Shown here piece by piece: positions 37,185 to 49,577 of a stretch of DNA of 64,000 nt. A model generated the notes under the pieces. The model saw only the letters and a list, made by a program, of their open reading frames with translations, did no database searches and had not been told where the DNA came from. Source of the DNA: Paraphysomonas bandaiensis (taxonomy: Eukaryota > Chrysophyceae). Numbering within the stretch: position 1 is the stretch's first letter; each line of letters opens with the position of its first letter. The stretch lies in the NCBI GenBank assembly GCA_965644295.1, contig CBFFRP010000437.1, positions 23,107 through 87,106 on the forward strand, in the 5' to 3' direction. The position numbers and the translations under genes were made by a program.

Positions 37185-38055
37185 TCATACAATCATGCGC
37201 ATGTCTAACCAAAGAATCCAGTTCATGTCTCTACCAGAAAAGTACCTTCGTCCAATGCTATTCTTGATGTTTGCCCAGTAGAGTTCTATCGGTTGGAAAT
37301 AGGTGGGGTAAAAATCACTTCCAAACAAAGCACTGCAAAACGACATTCTACCCAACAAGTCAGCAAGTCGCAAAGATGTCGTCAGCCTCTTGAAGCTCCC
37401 TGAGAGATGGACCTGCTGGAGAATTTCGAAACCCTCCATGCCTAGGCACTTCAAACTGAAGCAGCGTGCCATTCCTGTTAACAGTAATATGGGACCCCCT
37501 CCAGGCAGACACTTGCGCAGCAGCGTACACTCACTCTTGCTGAGACGATAAGGGTTAATCATGCCTCCCATATGGTAGGGGGCATTGTCCAATACTAGAA
37601 TGCAAGGGGTACCAGGATACTTTTTCTTCCACTTTGGAACAAAGTAACAGTGAATTCATTTCTCAAACGACTCGAAATTCATGGCAGTGTGTATAGAGGA
37701 AGGACCACAACGTAGACCGTAATTTATCTTTTTTATTTTCTAATTGCCAACGAATTGCATCGACAACTATCAAACGATCTCCCTTAGACGACTTTGTTTC
37801 TTGCCGTTTTACACCTTGGGGTCTTCCTGCTATGTTATCTCAACAACCATGTAATGTCTCATCCATGTATGCAATGCAGGCACCCGCTTGTTTTTCTTTT
37901 TTGATTGCATTTGTAGAGACGCTAATAAGTTGAGTGATGAACAAACCTGGAAAAGCGCTTTAAACCTGGTGAAATTTTGAAAATGTCGATTGATGTTGAG
38001 TTTTTGATGATTTTTGTAATAAATACTGCAGCAGGTGTGAAGAGAACATGTTTTT
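37185..38055 (-). pseudogene. Tc1/mariner (IS630)-superfamily DDE transposase remnant
   Basis: Read from 38055 downward in several frames. The first catalytic Asp is in Y-M-D-E-T-L-H-G (near 37855), the second in L-D-N-A-P-Y-H (near 37580), and the acidic third residue in Q-P-I-E-L-Y-W-A-N-I-K-N (near 37280). This is the standard DDE order and spacing of the superfamily. Stops after L-H-G-C and elsewhere, plus frame changes, show it is dead. Terminal repeats were not found. Confidence 0.75.
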
Positions 38056-38219
38056 AAAGACATTTAATAAGTTTTATATTAGTTACAGGCCAAAAATGTA
38101 AGAATGTAACGGTTACACTATACATGATATATGCGTACTATAGTGCTATGTATATTTCTCATGTAGAGCAAAGTTCTGTTGGCTAATTAAAAATAATTAC
38201 AAGCGATACTCAATATAAA

Positions 38220-38415
38220 TCCTCGCACATTCGCTAGTAATACTAGATGCAGAATCAACTGCATCTACATCTACCCACCACTCCTTTTAGTGGGTTTCTA
38301 AATAGAACACCACCTCGGAGTACTGTCACTATTACTGGAAGGGATATTATGAGGCTTACCCTAGTGGGCTACGTTCAATATTAGGTACATTACACAAATA
38401 ATCATAATCTTGCGA
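38220..38415 (+). repeat. Dispersed repeat, direct partner of 12075-12250
   Basis: Collinear with 12075-12250, as described there. Confidence 0.6.
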
Positions 38416-39724
38416 TCTGAAATGTCTGATGGCACTGCAGTGGATGATATTTGCAACTCTGTTAGACAGTCCACACTCTTACATGCAAACGACTTATAAT
38501 GATCTCCATATACCCGTGCGACACTCCGTTGGCCTGAAAAATCCTTTCCCTCCCTCCTCACCAATGACAACACGAAATATGATTAGATAAACTTCACAAG
38601 ACAAGCATTTCGAACTCTGCTGGCTGTAACAGTCGAACAAGCATCACGATTTCTATGCAAGACGCCCTCACATGCACACGTCATCATGCAAAATACACGG
38701 TATCACATCACATTATCATCGGTTTTTGTACATAAAAATAACATAAATTGTCGGATTTGCAGTGTTATCAAAGTCGAACCACATTCGTTTTCGTAAAGCG
38801 GTGCATGACACTTTGATGTCAAATTGGTTCTCGAGATACCGATGCAGATCCGCATATACGTATGCCTTGCGCCATCCCGCAATTCATTCATAATGTAGTC
38901 ATGATGAGATATAAGCATCTCTTTCTGAATTTTCGTGTGCTCAAGACATATATAGGCCTTGCTGCCTGTACCTCGAGTTGGTGCTATACTGCACGGGGTA
39001 CATTACACTTCTTGACCATTTGTGTCATACTCCTAAATGACATGTCTAACAGTCGTGTCACTCATATGTAATGCGACAGCAGTAAATTTAATGGCTGCGG
39101 TGTGGTTGCTTGCTCTCTTCTTCATAATAACATTAGAATAGATGAGTAAGACATTAACAACATCATTAAATGATGCCAATTGGCCTTGAGGTCGACATAG
39201 CTCCTCCGTGCATTGTATCCAATGGATGATTTACTGACAGATTTTGATCTCTTGTTAACAAGCAGGCCTTTAAAGAAAATACCCAATGTGAGATTGTCAC
39301 CAGTGAAACTTACCACAAACAAGGAGTTCGTTAGAGGTGAAATGCAAAATATATATTTAGGACCACAGTGTTGGCATCATTCTATTCGATTAGGGTTACA
39401 TTGCATACTCTAACACACGGTAGTAAGCAACAATTCTTGTGCGCTTGCCAGATAAAAAAGGAGCAGCAACAACTTCGCCAGTATCTACCTACTCTTGAAC
39501 AGGGTCTTGGCACTTTTTCTCTTATTGGAGGGTGCTGTTACGAACTAATCGGTATGCATATTAGGTGCAAGGGAGAAGTGCTCAGGGGGCAAAAACTAGC
39601 TGACTTTCCGTAACAGATCTCACCTCTCACATACACGTCACCCACTCCACTCCTCAAACGTGCGGCACAGGAACGCCAGAAACACTGCCCAAAACTAACT
39701 AACACCAATACAAGGGACCGTTGC
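38416..39724. other. No recognisable gene
   Basis: Several short frames on both strands, none with motifs. 39538-39750 on the minus strand begins C-I-A-A-S-T, the coding echo of the GCACAAG..GCTTGC end motif shared with 49578 and 51733. Confidence 0.35.
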
Positions 39725-39770
39725 ACCAAGGTGCTTGCAGCAATGCACAAGCAGTCCCGAGACGGTTGAA
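39725..39770 (-). repeat. End motif of a dispersed element (GTCTCGGGACTGCTTGTGCA family)
   Basis: Read on the minus strand, GTCTCGGGACTGCTTGTGCA then TTGCTGCAAGCACCTTGG matches 49578 almost exactly. Related ends occur at 11830-11870, 18470-18505 and 51690-51733. It probably marks one terminus of an element extending leftward from 39770. Confidence 0.6.
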
Positions 39771-40032
39771 TAATTTATTAAGTAGACACAGCCGTTCACA
39801 TGTTCCGGACGGACGTCAGTGCCATATTCCGGACGTAAGTGATTGTTCATGACTCTGGCAACATTAATATGTGTATTTGTTACGGTCTAGCATACGGTCA
39901 AACTATTTTCCCCCTGCAACCGCTATATGTAAATTCCTTTTTGTCTTCATACATACATCCATTTTGTCTTCAGTCGTGCGACTCTTAGGGTGCGAAGGAC
40001 TCAATTAATGTCCCTCTTGGTGCACGTGTTGG

Positions 40033-40620
40033 CTATCGCATGCTCTCGAGGAAGACTCCTTTAGCATGATGTCCTAGTGCGCGCTGTTGTGTGGCTATAG
40101 AGCTTCTGTTCTTGCAATCTGCATTAGTAGTAGGAATAATTTGGATGGGAGCATATGAGTATATGAGAGCTGTGACAACTGCTAGTAGATCGTACGCATA
40201 AGGATCACTGACAGATATGCCTCTCACAAGAGTCGAAAGCCATAGAATTTTGCGCGACCACATATCCCCAAATCGCACTCCTGTGGAAGCCACAGACGAT
40301 CCGCACCACCGGAGTGAGATCATGCGTGAGGCGGCGTAGCACTCCGTGAAGCTTGTGTGACATGAATCTGTAAAGCGGTCAACAAGGCTCAACATTTCTG
40401 TGATTTCAGTAAAAATGTGATCGTCGAGGGGTTCAGATGGAGCAGGTTGTTGTAGGGTAAGACCCACTTCTGCACCCCATTCGTGGAGGCTTAGGGTGAA
40501 ATGGTGGTTGTCTGGGACAAAAGAAATCGGGCAGCATTCTCGGCTGCTCCTCCTAGGATATTTGCTCTCTGGAGGAGCCCCATTTCTGTTCCTGTGCTCG
40601 GTCAGAGAAGTGTTTTAGGC
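40033..40620 (-). pseudogene. Retroelement RNase H-region fragment
   Basis: The minus-strand frame contains Q-R-A-L-G-H-H-A-K-G-V-F-L-E-S, and just upstream a Q-E-Q-K-W-G-S-type stretch in another frame. Both match the longer retroelement at 46626-48224. S-D-P-Y-A-Y-D-L-L aligns with its S-Y-A-Y-E-L-M. A truncated, frameshifted relative of that element. Confidence 0.6.
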
Positions 40621-41261
40621 CTTAATAGTCGTCCGTAATATTAAATTAATTGTCTTACGTATTTTATAAATCACTATTAAATACTCTACTCTTAAAATAT
40701 GTATTAATATTAAAAATACTAAATAAAATATATTAATACTGGATACGTTGGGTGGATTCATTATATAATAACAAACTATTTTTACTATTTTCTTATATCC
40801 TTTGAAATAGTATCTAGTTAGTTGATAGCACTACTTTTTCAGTGGAAAAAGTGGATAATTTATTTTTTGTTTTTTAATGTATAATTTTAACTTATCCCTG
40901 TATCTACAGAAAAAGCAACACAGCCTATTAACTGAGTAAAACAGATAATATTTCAAGTGATATTAAAAAATAGTTTGTTGATTAAAAAATCCATCCGAAA
41001 TATACGGACTAAGAAAGTGTCAAAGGCTTCAACATCACGCTTGTATATAATATAATAATGTATTGTGGGACTGTGTTGTTGAGGCTGGAAATAAACAGTT
41101 GAAGTCACTATTCGTTTAGTCCCCTGCTTCCTTCATGTGTGTGACAATAAGCTGTAATGCTCGTAGCATATTATGAAGAAATAGATATGTCCTCCAGATT
41201 CACGAATTGAGTTATGTTGACTGCTTCATTCACCCCTCACATTCCCCATAACACTCTCAAG
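40621..41261. other. Very AT-rich spacer
   Basis: No ORF or repeat structure was recognised. It ends at the target duplication CTCTCAAG of the next element. Confidence 0.4.
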
Positions 41262-42040
41262 CAGGGATAGGGAACAATATATTGCAATACTATTGTTAGA
41301 TAGCGTTCCATCAATAGTATTGATGGATTTTTTAAACCGGTCCTACAATACAATTACAATATATTGCAATATATTGTCAATGTATTGCAATATATTAGTA
41401 TGACTAATCAGTAGGTAAACACATCCGTAGATTTCATTTTTAGTATTAGTCATTAAGATCACATGACAACCAAACCAACTGCTGCTTATAGCTACTAAAA
41501 ATCCACCTCATCCTCATCCTCTGAGCCATCATCGGTGACGTCAACATCACCATATTCATCCACAGAATTAATTGAAACATGCTAGTTTCCGGCCATAACT
41601 GTCGAATAGCTTTCAGAAACAACAGCATATTAAAAGTAGGATGGATACTTTTGCGCAACACTGATATAATATGTTTAGCTGTGCTGAACAGACGTTCCCA
41701 TGTATTGGAAGTACATACCAGGGCCAGGCAACCGTTAATGACTCGTGGATCTGTACGTTTCTTAATTTTTTGAGCTGACTGAAGATTTTTAGTCGCATAG
41801 TCAACATCAGCTTCATTATCCTTTGTAATGTTGTAATCAATTTCTCGGTTATTTATATCCATTTTGCACCCTACAGTTGAGAATCTTCTCTTATATGACT
41901 ATCATAATATTGATTGCAATATATTGCAATAGTATTGTGAGCTTTTTTAACAGAAACAATATTGATGGAATATTTGACCAGTCCACCAATCAATATATTT
42001 TACAATATATTGCAATACAATATATTGTTCCCTATCCCTG
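41262..42040. mobile_element. 779-bp hAT-type element with perfect inverted ends and 8-bp target duplication
   Basis: The two ends are perfect 23-bp inverted repeats beginning CAGGGATAGGGAACAATATA. They are flanked by identical 8-bp direct repeats CTCTCAAG (41254-41261 and 42041-42048), the target duplication length of hAT elements. Subterminal DNA is full of AATATATTGCAATA motifs. The interior keeps only the C-terminal part of a transposase gene, so it must have moved with help from a full-length relative. Confidence 0.95.
41446..41862 (-). pseudogene. hAT transposase C-terminal dimerisation domain
   Basis: The minus frame contains S-N-T-W-E-R-L-F-S-T-A-K, then R-K-S-I-H-P-T-F and L-L-F-L-K-A-I-R-Q-L-W, the conserved hAT C-terminal pattern. 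It has an ATG but lacks the catalytic core. It lies wholly inside the 41262-42040 element and ends near the element's left side in a Met-rich run after the conserved part, suggesting a frameshift there. Confidence 0.7.
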
Positions 42041-42312
42041 CTCTCAAGTCTCCAGGAACCATCGCTTTATACTATATTGTTAGGCTGGATAGACATACAC
42101 TGTGTTTGTAGATATGTATATATGACTTATATCTAGGTTTGAACATTTGTTTTGATGCTCTGTAAGCCAAGTAATAACACAAAAAGTTCTGCGAAGGGGA
42201 GCATTCACATTGAAAATAATATATGTTATTAATGCTACATAAAATGAGTAGTGGTTCGAAAAATTGTCTGGATATAATAAAAACTCAGCTGTCGTGATAA
42301 AAATAGAGGGGT

Positions 42313-42770
42313 TCACTGCTTTAAGGTGCTATCCATTGGCTGTGGTACATGATGAGTAGCATCTGCTGCCACGGTACTTTTGATATTCCAAAACCGATCA
42401 TCTTGATAAAACTTTAAAAAAAATTGACTCAATGCATGATTTACCAATTCTATATATAATTTCGATACGTTTTGTGGCACCTGCAAGACATATACAACAG
42501 TGACGAGAAGAGTCCCGTGACAACAGAGCACAAAAGGGAAGAAAGAACGAGCCTTCTCACTGCTACAAAGCGCAATAAAATTAAAAATATTGAGAGCGAT
42601 AGAGACAGCGGCGATTATTCTAGACCGCAAACTGATGGCTTGCAATGAGCGAAAGGTCATGTTTACATCACTTGTGAATTTCCCAATATCTAAAACAGTA
42701 AAGAATAATATTAGCGACACTGTACATCATTTATCAAGAACGAGCCATGGCACTTACTTTCATCGTCCAT
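42313..42770 (-). CDS. Small two-helix membrane protein, 129 aa, 2 exons
   Basis: Exon 1, 42770-42758 (M-D-D-E..), joins through a 68-nt intron (donor GTAAGTG, acceptor TTTTAG) to exon 2, 42689-42313, in frame for 390 nt. Two hydrophobic segments (about residues 28-46 and 56-73) would span a membrane. The rest is polar, and no known family was recognised. It starts about 110 bp from the giant microsatellite and is divergent from the TPR-PX gene. The splice sites and frame agreement support a gene; expression is unverified. Confidence 0.5.
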
Positions 42771-42880
42771 CGAAGAGGTTCCAGTGGACAAATTTAACTA
42801 GGGCAGTGTCGGTACTTGCTGGTAATGGTTGTATATTTTGGATGGGTGAATTGGCAACTGCACACACATATATATATATA

Positions 42881-43426
42881 CATACATACATACATACATA
42901 CATACATACATACATACATACATACATACATACATACATACATACATACATACATACATACATACATACATACATACATACATACATACATACATACATA
43001 CATACATACATACATACATACATACATACATACATACATACATACATACATACATACATACATACATACATACATACATACATACATACATACATACATA
43101 CATACATACATACATACATACATACATACATACATACATACATACATACATACATACATACATACATACATACATACATACATACATACATACATACATA
43201 CATACATACATACATACATACATACATACATACATACATACATACATACATACATACATACATACATACATACATACATACATACATACATACATACATA
43301 CATACATACATACATACATACATACATACATACATACATACATACATACATACATACATACATACATACATACATACATACATACATACATACATACATA
43401 CATACATACATACATACATACATACA

Positions 43427-43458
<32 letters not shown>

Positions 43459-44218
43459 CATACATACATACATACATACATACATACATACATACATACA
43501 TACATACATACATACATACATACATACATACATACATACATACATACATACATACATACATACATACATACATACATACATACATACATACATACATACA
43601 TACATACATACATACATACATACATACATACATACATACATACATACATACATACATACATACATACATACATACATACATACATACATACATACATACA
43701 TACATACATACATACATACATACATACATACATACATACATACATACATACATACATACATACATACATACATACATACATACATACATACATACATACA
43801 TACATACATACATACATACATACATACATACATACATACATACATACATACATACATACATACATACATACATACATACATACATACATACATACATACA
43901 TACATACATACATACATACATACATACATACATACATACATACATACATACATACATACATACATACATACATACATACATACATACATACATACATACA
44001 TACATACATACATACATACATACATACATACATACATACATACATACATACATACATACATACATACATACATACATACATACATACATACATACATACA
44101 TACATACATACATACATACATACATACATACATACATACATACATACATTCATACCTACATACATACATACATACATACATACATACATACATACATACA
44201 TACATACATACATACACA
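42881..44218. repeat. Giant (CATA)n microsatellite, about 1.3 kb
   Basis: Roughly 330 near-perfect tetranucleotide copies. The only breaks seen are an extra TA near 43455, a CATTCATACC break near 44149, and a CATACACATACACA tail. It spans most of the distance between the divergent starts at 42770 and 44281. All frames are open because the period is 4. Confidence 0.98.
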
Positions 44219-44280
44219 TACACATTGTGTCATATTGAAGTCAAGGAGGCAGAAGTAGCTGCCCTCACTTTCTATATATA

Positions 44281-46406
44281 ATGGACTATTCAAGGTACTT
44301 GTACCCTCTCTCCCCCTATCTAACCCCCCTGTAGAACAGGTAATCTCCTTCTACAGGCCGGCAGGTACACAGAGGCCCTTGAGAGCTACTCACATGCCCT
44401 CTTAGAGAACCCTCATAACCCATCCCTCTATTCTAACCGCAGGTCTAACTCCCCGTTCGTCATTTTTTCTTATAATAAATCTTATTTTTAGTGGGTGTTA
44501 CTTATTGCTAGAGGAGTATGAATTGTCTCTACAAGACGGGAGGAGGTGCATTGAGCTGGACCATACTTTAGCAATGGGCTACTACAGGGCAGGATGTGCT
44601 CTATATTGGCTTCATAGGTACACTGAAGCCCTAGAGGTGGTTGAGAAGGGTCTGAAGGGGACACCGGCTATATGTTTTTCGGATTTGGAATTACGAAGGC
44701 TCGAGGAGCTCAGATGTGTTATTGCAGCTGATATGACAGCAGCTGTATTGTGAGTATACTTGCAAGTCTAGAAAGCGCTGTGTTTGGCTGAATGAATTAT
44801 TGTAATGATTCTTTCAGAGCGGGAAATGTGTTGTTGAACGATGGCCAATATACAGAGGCGCTTGATAAGTACTCAGAAGCCATATCTTGTGAGCCTGACA
44901 ACGCAATCCTCTATTGTAACCGTAGGTGAAATGCTATTGGGTTGTGTGTTGTGATTTTAACTGGATATGTAGTGGATGTTATTTGTTGTTGGAAGAGTAT
45001 GAGTTGTCTCTTCAAGACGGGAGGAGGTGTCTAGAGCTCAATAATACATTTGCAATGGGGTACTATAGAGTGGGGTGTGCATTATACTGGCTTCATAGGT
45101 ATACGGAAGCCCTAGAGGTCGTAGATGACGGAATTAGAACTGATCCATCTGATCTTAATCTCCGACGATTGGTAGAATTAAAAGGCATGTTATCTAGTCT
45201 TTTGGGCATTTCCTCTGGAGTTAGTGAAGGGAAGCCGTCACATTGTCCTCTTTCTTCTAGTAGTGGTGACGATCTGTTCCATCTCTCTCATCATTCCAAC
45301 CCTGGGCCGCTTGGTGCGTATACCGTCTACCGCATATACCGAGGAAACAAATCTATGGCTGAAAGGAGGTACAGAGAATTTCTTCAAATTAGAGATATTC
45401 TACAGTGTGATTATCCCGGTGCACTTGTACCTCCCTTGCCCGGCAAGAGAGTCGTTGGGGTACTACAAGAGAAGTTTGTTTTATGCAGAGAACGTTATCT
45501 CAAGGAATTTATCAATCGTGTTGCAGTGCACCCTGAGCTCAGGACTGCAGATTGTTTTCGAGTTTTCGTGGAAGGGGGGGTACTCACGCACCCACGGGAT
45601 GCAACCAAACAACATGATAAGAAACCAAGAAATATCCTGTGCCATGGCTGGCAGCGCTTAAAGCCTCTATTGGATTGGCGTTAGAGCAGGATAACCTAAA
45701 TGTGGAGAAAGATGACACAGTTCGAGAAGTGAAAGAGTTTCTCAGTGACGTACCGATGCAGACAGCTGAAGTAGGGCGAACAGCGAGTTGCCTACAAAAG
45801 CAGTACGAGAATGTCTCCATCTCTCTGATATCCCTCTCAGGCAGTGTATGTAAATTGGGCCTTCTGGGTGGTGGGCGATTTCAAATCCTATGCAATATGG
45901 TATGAAGTATGTGTCTAAGGTTACCGTATGTTCTTAGATCGTTTTGTTGTGTATAGTATAGCACTGCACTCGCAGCCCTTGCACGGGCGAATGACACACT
46001 CAGTCATGATATGCTTGTCTCTGTGACGGAGCGTTTACAACTACAGAGTGCCGTACTGAATTCGCTCTCATTGGCACTTCGTACGCAACAGCAGCTGTAC
46101 TCAGAGTCATTACGATACAAGCGATTATTGGAATCTAAAACTAAGCGGGGTGAACATGCTGCTGATGGCCACTGCAAAGACTCAATACAAGCACAGGCGG
46201 ATGCATTAAGTGTACTGAGCGCTAATGCTGAAGTTAAATTTAATGTGGCGACAACGCGGTTGCTGCGAGACTTTCAATCCCATATTCTTGATAGACAGTG
46301 TATTATCGCTACTACTTCTCTGGTAATTGCTGACTTACAGCTAACATCTCTTAATGAAAAAACTAGTGTGCTGTTGAAATTGAAAATGGAGTTAGAATCC
46401 TTATAG
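44281..46406 (+). CDS. TPR-PX protein with helical (BAR-like) C-terminus, 604 aa, 7 exons
   Basis: Exons 44281-44294, 44335-44442, 44492-44749, 44818-44925, 44973-45579, 45630-45899, 45957-46406 (1815 nt in frame). Two pairs of TPR motifs (Y-T-E-A-L-E-S-Y-S-H-A-L and so on) fill residues about 5-235. A PX domain lies at about 277-363, with the phosphoinositide-binding E-R-R-Y-R-E-F at 293-299, P-P-L-P-G-K and a later R-E-R-Y-L-K-E-F. Residues 366-604 are helical and Leu/Gln-rich, like the BAR region of sorting nexins. It probably binds PI3P on endosomes and bends or tethers membrane, with the TPRs recruiting partners (inference). The first exon is only 14 nt, so the true 5' end may differ. 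Confidence 0.82.
44335..45175 (+). repeat. Tandemly duplicated TPR exon pair
   Basis: Exons 2+3 and exons 4+5 (its 5' half) code for nearly the same protein: N-R-S-G-C-Y-L-L-L-E-E-Y-E-L-S-L-Q-D-G-R-R-C is identical in both, as is C-A-L-Y-W-L-H-R-Y-T-E-A-L-E-V-V. Intron positions match too (same phase after the N-R codons). Confidence 0.85.
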
Positions 46407-46625
46407 CTGGTAGTTATATTATAATATATTGCTATATAAATGTATCCGAAACTGACATTAAGATGATAGTAATCAATCCACGGAATTTTTAAACGCTCTA
46501 TAATAAATTAAGATTAAAAAGTTTATAGACATCTCTATCAAGGCTTCCTTTTGGTACGATTTGTGCCTCCATACATAGCAGAAAAAATCTACTTCGCAGA
46601 ATCCTAGCCAACTCTTATAGGCATC
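46407..46625. other. Spacer
   Basis: 3' flank of the TPR-PX gene; no feature. Confidence 0.4.
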
Positions 46626-48224
46626 TTAAGCTTCGATTGTACAGACAGTGTAATTTTGTCGACCAAGTAGTCGGTCGACTTCATGCCAGTCCGCACTTGC
46701 AACTGCACCTGCTATGTAGATGCCCTTCTCCTCGAATGTCCATTCCGATTCAACCCATCTCACCTTCCTTTTACATGCTCTATTAGCTGCAATACTTTCG
46801 AGCAGGACACCTTTGGCACGATGGCCTAGAGCTCTTCGTCTGTCGGAGAGTGCTTCATCAGTGCGGATGCAGACAGACTTATAGTCTGTGTAGCTCGGAA
46901 TGTGCTCGGGTATGCGAGATGAAAGCAGAAGCCCCACGGCTGTTCCCATGAGTTCATATGCGTAGGAGTCGATCCTCGGCACATCTTCAAAGGGTGTCTC
47001 TAGGCGTAGGATTTTTGTAGTGCCAGTCTCCCAGTCAGTCTCCTGGGGTAAATAGACAACCGCCGCTCCACCGTGGTGTATCCATTATCTTATTCGTGGG
47101 TTAATGTGCGTGGGTAAACGCGGGGAGAGCGCTCCGGGTGTGTAAGATCCATCCGTTAAGATCGCCTGGAACCTGTCCGGTCCGACATTATCAAGGCCGA
47201 GTGTGTGTCTTATGTTAGTGTGTACTCGTCCTGCGGTTGGGGTGGCTGTTGCAGAGTCAAACCTAGTTCAGTTCCCCATTCCCTGAGGCTTAGGGCAAAG
47301 TGATGGTCTGGCGGATGTGGTGCTATTGTCTGAGTTAGTAGAAAGTGTGCAGCTTGTCCTGCATCCCCACCGAGTGTTATGGCACGCTGCAGTGATCCCC
47401 ACTTTTGTTCCTGCACAGAGTCTGATAAACGCTTCATACCTAATCCATTATGCTTGAGGGGGAGGTAAATCAGATCCGTGGGGTATCCAGGGTATAGGCT
47501 GAGCGCCTTTCTGTAGAGAGTTGCACACAAGCAGAATCGATGTCCTTGTAAGACTGTAAAGGCTATGATGCTTTGGTGGCTCTGTAGAGCAGTGTGGGTA
47601 TGATTTGGGTCTCAATGACCATAACCTTACATCCGGCTGATGCCTGCTTGATGCCAAGATGCGTGCTCACGGCCTTCAGGTATTTTATGTACCAGTGGTG
47701 AGAGTCCTTGTCGGTGGATGTCAGAGGTAGATCTACTCCTAGAGGTAGTGGATCGACTCAAGAGATGTTTGAATAGGTACGGAGTGTGGGCGCCATGACC
47801 AATCGTATGGGATGAGGAAGCCAATAGGGTTTGCATGCGTATAATTGGGGTCATGTAAATTCGGGAACACTGTGCAGATCACATTGGGAATAGAGAGTTC
47901 CATTCCCGATAGTACGCAGAATGCTGATATTCGTAGAGCAATGAGTTGGACATCTGGTATGGATTTTTTATTGATTGTGGTGAGGTCATCCGCGAAGGAG
48001 GTGGTGTCGTGAGTTGGGGGGCGGTCGTTTATCGTCAAATCAATGTCAAGCCATGTGAGAAGAATATCATATAGCGCCACCACCCAAGTGCATGTAGATT
48101 CGGTCCCCCCTTGGGCGATGCCCCGTTCTGCTTCGAAACCGAGACCGAACAGGCCGATGAAGTGCCCGTCTGCGGATGGGAGGTCGACTAGGGAGCGTTC
48201 TATGCACCGTCGGTCTATGATCAT
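46626..48224 (-). pseudogene. Non-LTR retroelement fragment: reverse transcriptase plus RNase H
   Basis: Read from 48224 downward. The first frame has the RT motifs R-G-I-A-Q-G-G-T-E-S-T and F-A-D-D-L (catalytic Asp pair). Further frames hold the thumb-like region and L-K-H-N-G-L-G-M-K-R-L. The last part has an RNase H domain: I-L-T-D-G-S near 47160, S-Y-A-Y-E-L, Y-T-D-Y-K-S and a W-V-E-S-E-W end. Frameshifts near 47740, 47620 and 47200 and a missing N-terminal endonuclease make it dead. Close relatives lie at 40033-40620 and, on the plus strand, at 49965-51600. Confidence 0.75.
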
Positions 48225-49577
48225 TTTTCAAATTTCTTATGCAAGCGTCTGTGAGACATCCACTAAAATTAACTTGCTATCAAAAATACCACATATACCC
48301 AATCACTGAAGTCTTACAACCCGTGACCGGCGCAATACCTTCCGGCATAAATTTTGGAGCAAACTGTTACCAAGGGGTTTGCATGGACAAGTTTTCAGGA
48401 GTTTCTTCACACAACGCAATAATATTATTATGATGAAAGGCATTCGTAAGATCGTGATCATCTGAGAATAATGTCTGACATTAGGAATAGTATGGTTGCC
48501 TACTACTTCCATGTGCTTCTTTATCTGTACATATAGTTGCCTCAGAACCTCTCTAATACAAATACGGAGGTGTTGCTTGGTGGGAGCAACTACTAAGCAC
48601 CATGCCCTTGGTGATCATCTTTTTCCATAAAAAATCCACATAACCTATGAAATTCTTTCTTTGAAACTTGCTTTCTTTGAAGTCTTATATTGATAGGCCT
48701 TCATGAGATGTGGTACTACTAGACCTTCCTTCCACTTCAAGCACAAAGGTTGTATACCCTATATTCCAGGCCACTTCTCTGGAACAAAAACATTTTCTCT
48801 TTTCCCCTTTATAATAGCTCCACTATAATATATGTATATTATATCAGTGTTAACTCTCAACTCCTCACTAATGTGTTTATCAATGAGGTCATGATAATAA
48901 TATCTGGCTGCTTTCTGCCTCCTGGGCTTACCTAGAAATATTAAAGCGTCACCAAAGTTAACTGGCAAGACCTCTTTTCTGCTACTTCGGGGGCGCTTCC
49001 TCTTCGTCATTATTGGACTTTAACCATCATGATGGCTTTTTTATCAAATTACCTTCTTCGGTGATAATATATATATTATTATAGTATGCGACCACCTTTT
49101 TGTTTATGATTGACTGTGTATAATCTTTTGGTTTAAGTTAGAGTCCATACCATTCCTCGATTTTTGCTTCTTGAAGAAGCTATTCATGAATGGATACAGT
49201 TTTCCCATATATAATTCCTACTTCATTTATTTCCAGCAAGAAAAATTATTCGATATACACATGAGTTCTAGCTTTTTCTTTTCCTTGTCTCTACTAATAT
49301 CTCTAGATTTTCATATCTTCTCTCAGCGGTTTAACTGTACAACTGTCCGCCACAGAACCACTCTGTATTTGGTCTTCTTCATGATGTTGTAAAGCCGTGG
49401 GCTTCTATATAACACCCTTTGACATTTTGAATGATGTCACTATGATATATTATTATTATGATAATCATTACAATAACGATATATAAAGATCTGATTATTA
49501 CATGAGAGAACTCTACTTTGTTTTTAGCTATCTACGACTTTAGACTAGTGGTATCAAAGTTGCTAAAAGCTGAGTTG
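48225..49577. other. No recognised gene
   Basis: A minus-strand frame starting at 49010 (M-T-K-R-K-R-P-R-S-S-R-K, basic then mixed, to 48759) seems to continue in the same register past stops. It could be a decayed transposon ORF but matches nothing I know. The rest is AT-rich with no structure seen. Confidence 0.35.

Noticed and set aside
42590-44281. ORFs up to 563 codons across the CATA array
   Set aside because: Same reason; the non-repetitive ends overlap the small membrane protein gene on the other strand and the 5' flank of the TPR-PX gene.
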